NCBI RefSeq assembly: GCF_001579845.1
Contig: NZ_CP007440.1
Span: forward strand, 3,804,029 to 3,868,028
Direction of reading: 5' to 3'
DNA: 64,000 bases
From: Rhodoplanes sp. Z2-YC6860
GTDB lineage: Bacteria > Pseudomonadota > Alphaproteobacteria > Rhizobiales > Xanthobacteraceae
The position numbers were made by a program, and so were the translations under genes. The notes beneath the pieces were generated by a model. The model was not told the origin of the DNA, made no database searches, and saw only the letters and a program-made list of their open reading frames with translations. Positions 63,993-64,000 of this stretch are shown in pieces; the first letter of the stretch is position 1; each line of letters starts with the position of its first letter.

Positions 63993-64000
63993 CGCGGTGA

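Overview
The window is high-GC, densely coded bacterial chromosome. The groES-groEL operon with a CIRCE-like operator, the argC, hom, glpX, recJ and class I phaC housekeeping genes, a usg gene, orphan Bug-type solute receptors and several families of intergenic palindromic repeats together suggest an alphaproteobacterium of the order Hyphomicrobiales (Bradyrhizobium/Rhodopseudomonas/Pseudolabrys-like). Genus cannot be fixed from sequence reading alone. No transposase, integrase, phage gene or CRISPR array was seen.

1-4.4 kb is the edge of an aromatic-catabolism locus: the last 66 codons of a ring-hydroxylating dioxygenase beta subunit, a Bug/TctC solute receptor, a LigB-type class III extradiol dioxygenase and, convergent, a PcaB-like cycloisomerase with a long proline-rich C-terminal tail. 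4.5-13.9 kb is a molybdenum hydroxylase cluster laid out like the cox genes: coxG, coxS, coxL, coxM, coxD, coxE, a XdhC family member split into two genes, and a molybdopterin-binding/MocA-like nucleotidyltransferase fusion. The CoxL active-site loop is the form II type, so CO is not the assured substrate.

14-18 kb is a TetR-controlled efflux operon (TetR, lipoprotein membrane fusion protein, ABC ATPase, ABC-2 permease) with a 22-bp palindromic operator touching the start codon. 18-21.5 kb holds a divergent AraC regulator/MFS pair and a DUF488/DUF72 pair. 21.8-24.1 kb is groES-groEL with a heat-shock type promoter and two inverted palindromic repeats between the genes. 24.2-28.7 kb holds usg, a repeat element, and a GlxA-type regulator divergent from a SDR / DJ-1 / tautomerase / tautomerase operon, a plausible reactive-carbonyl or xenobiotic detoxification module.

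28.7-43 kb is mixed: a B12-binding radical SAM protein, a CaiB-type CoA transferase, a polytopic membrane protein, two more Bug receptors, a Tat-exported dienelactone hydrolase, an orphan BrnA antitoxin, topoisomerase IV parE, a DedA protein, a secreted GlcG/HbpS protein and two tandem metallo-beta-lactamase-fold hydrolases.

43-64 kb is mainly housekeeping: argC (preceded by a short Arg-rich ORF), two related small secreted proteins around a MAPEG gene, an amidohydrolase, a ParDE toxin-antitoxin pair, phaC, a lipoprotein, then aminotransferase-hom-glpX, an acetyltransferase, recJ, a 4,5-dihydroxyphthalate decarboxylase-like protein, a lower-GC methyltransferase-like gene, two cell-wall hydrolases, tRNA-Arg(UCG), a lipoprotein and a type I extradiol dioxygenase-like VOC protein.
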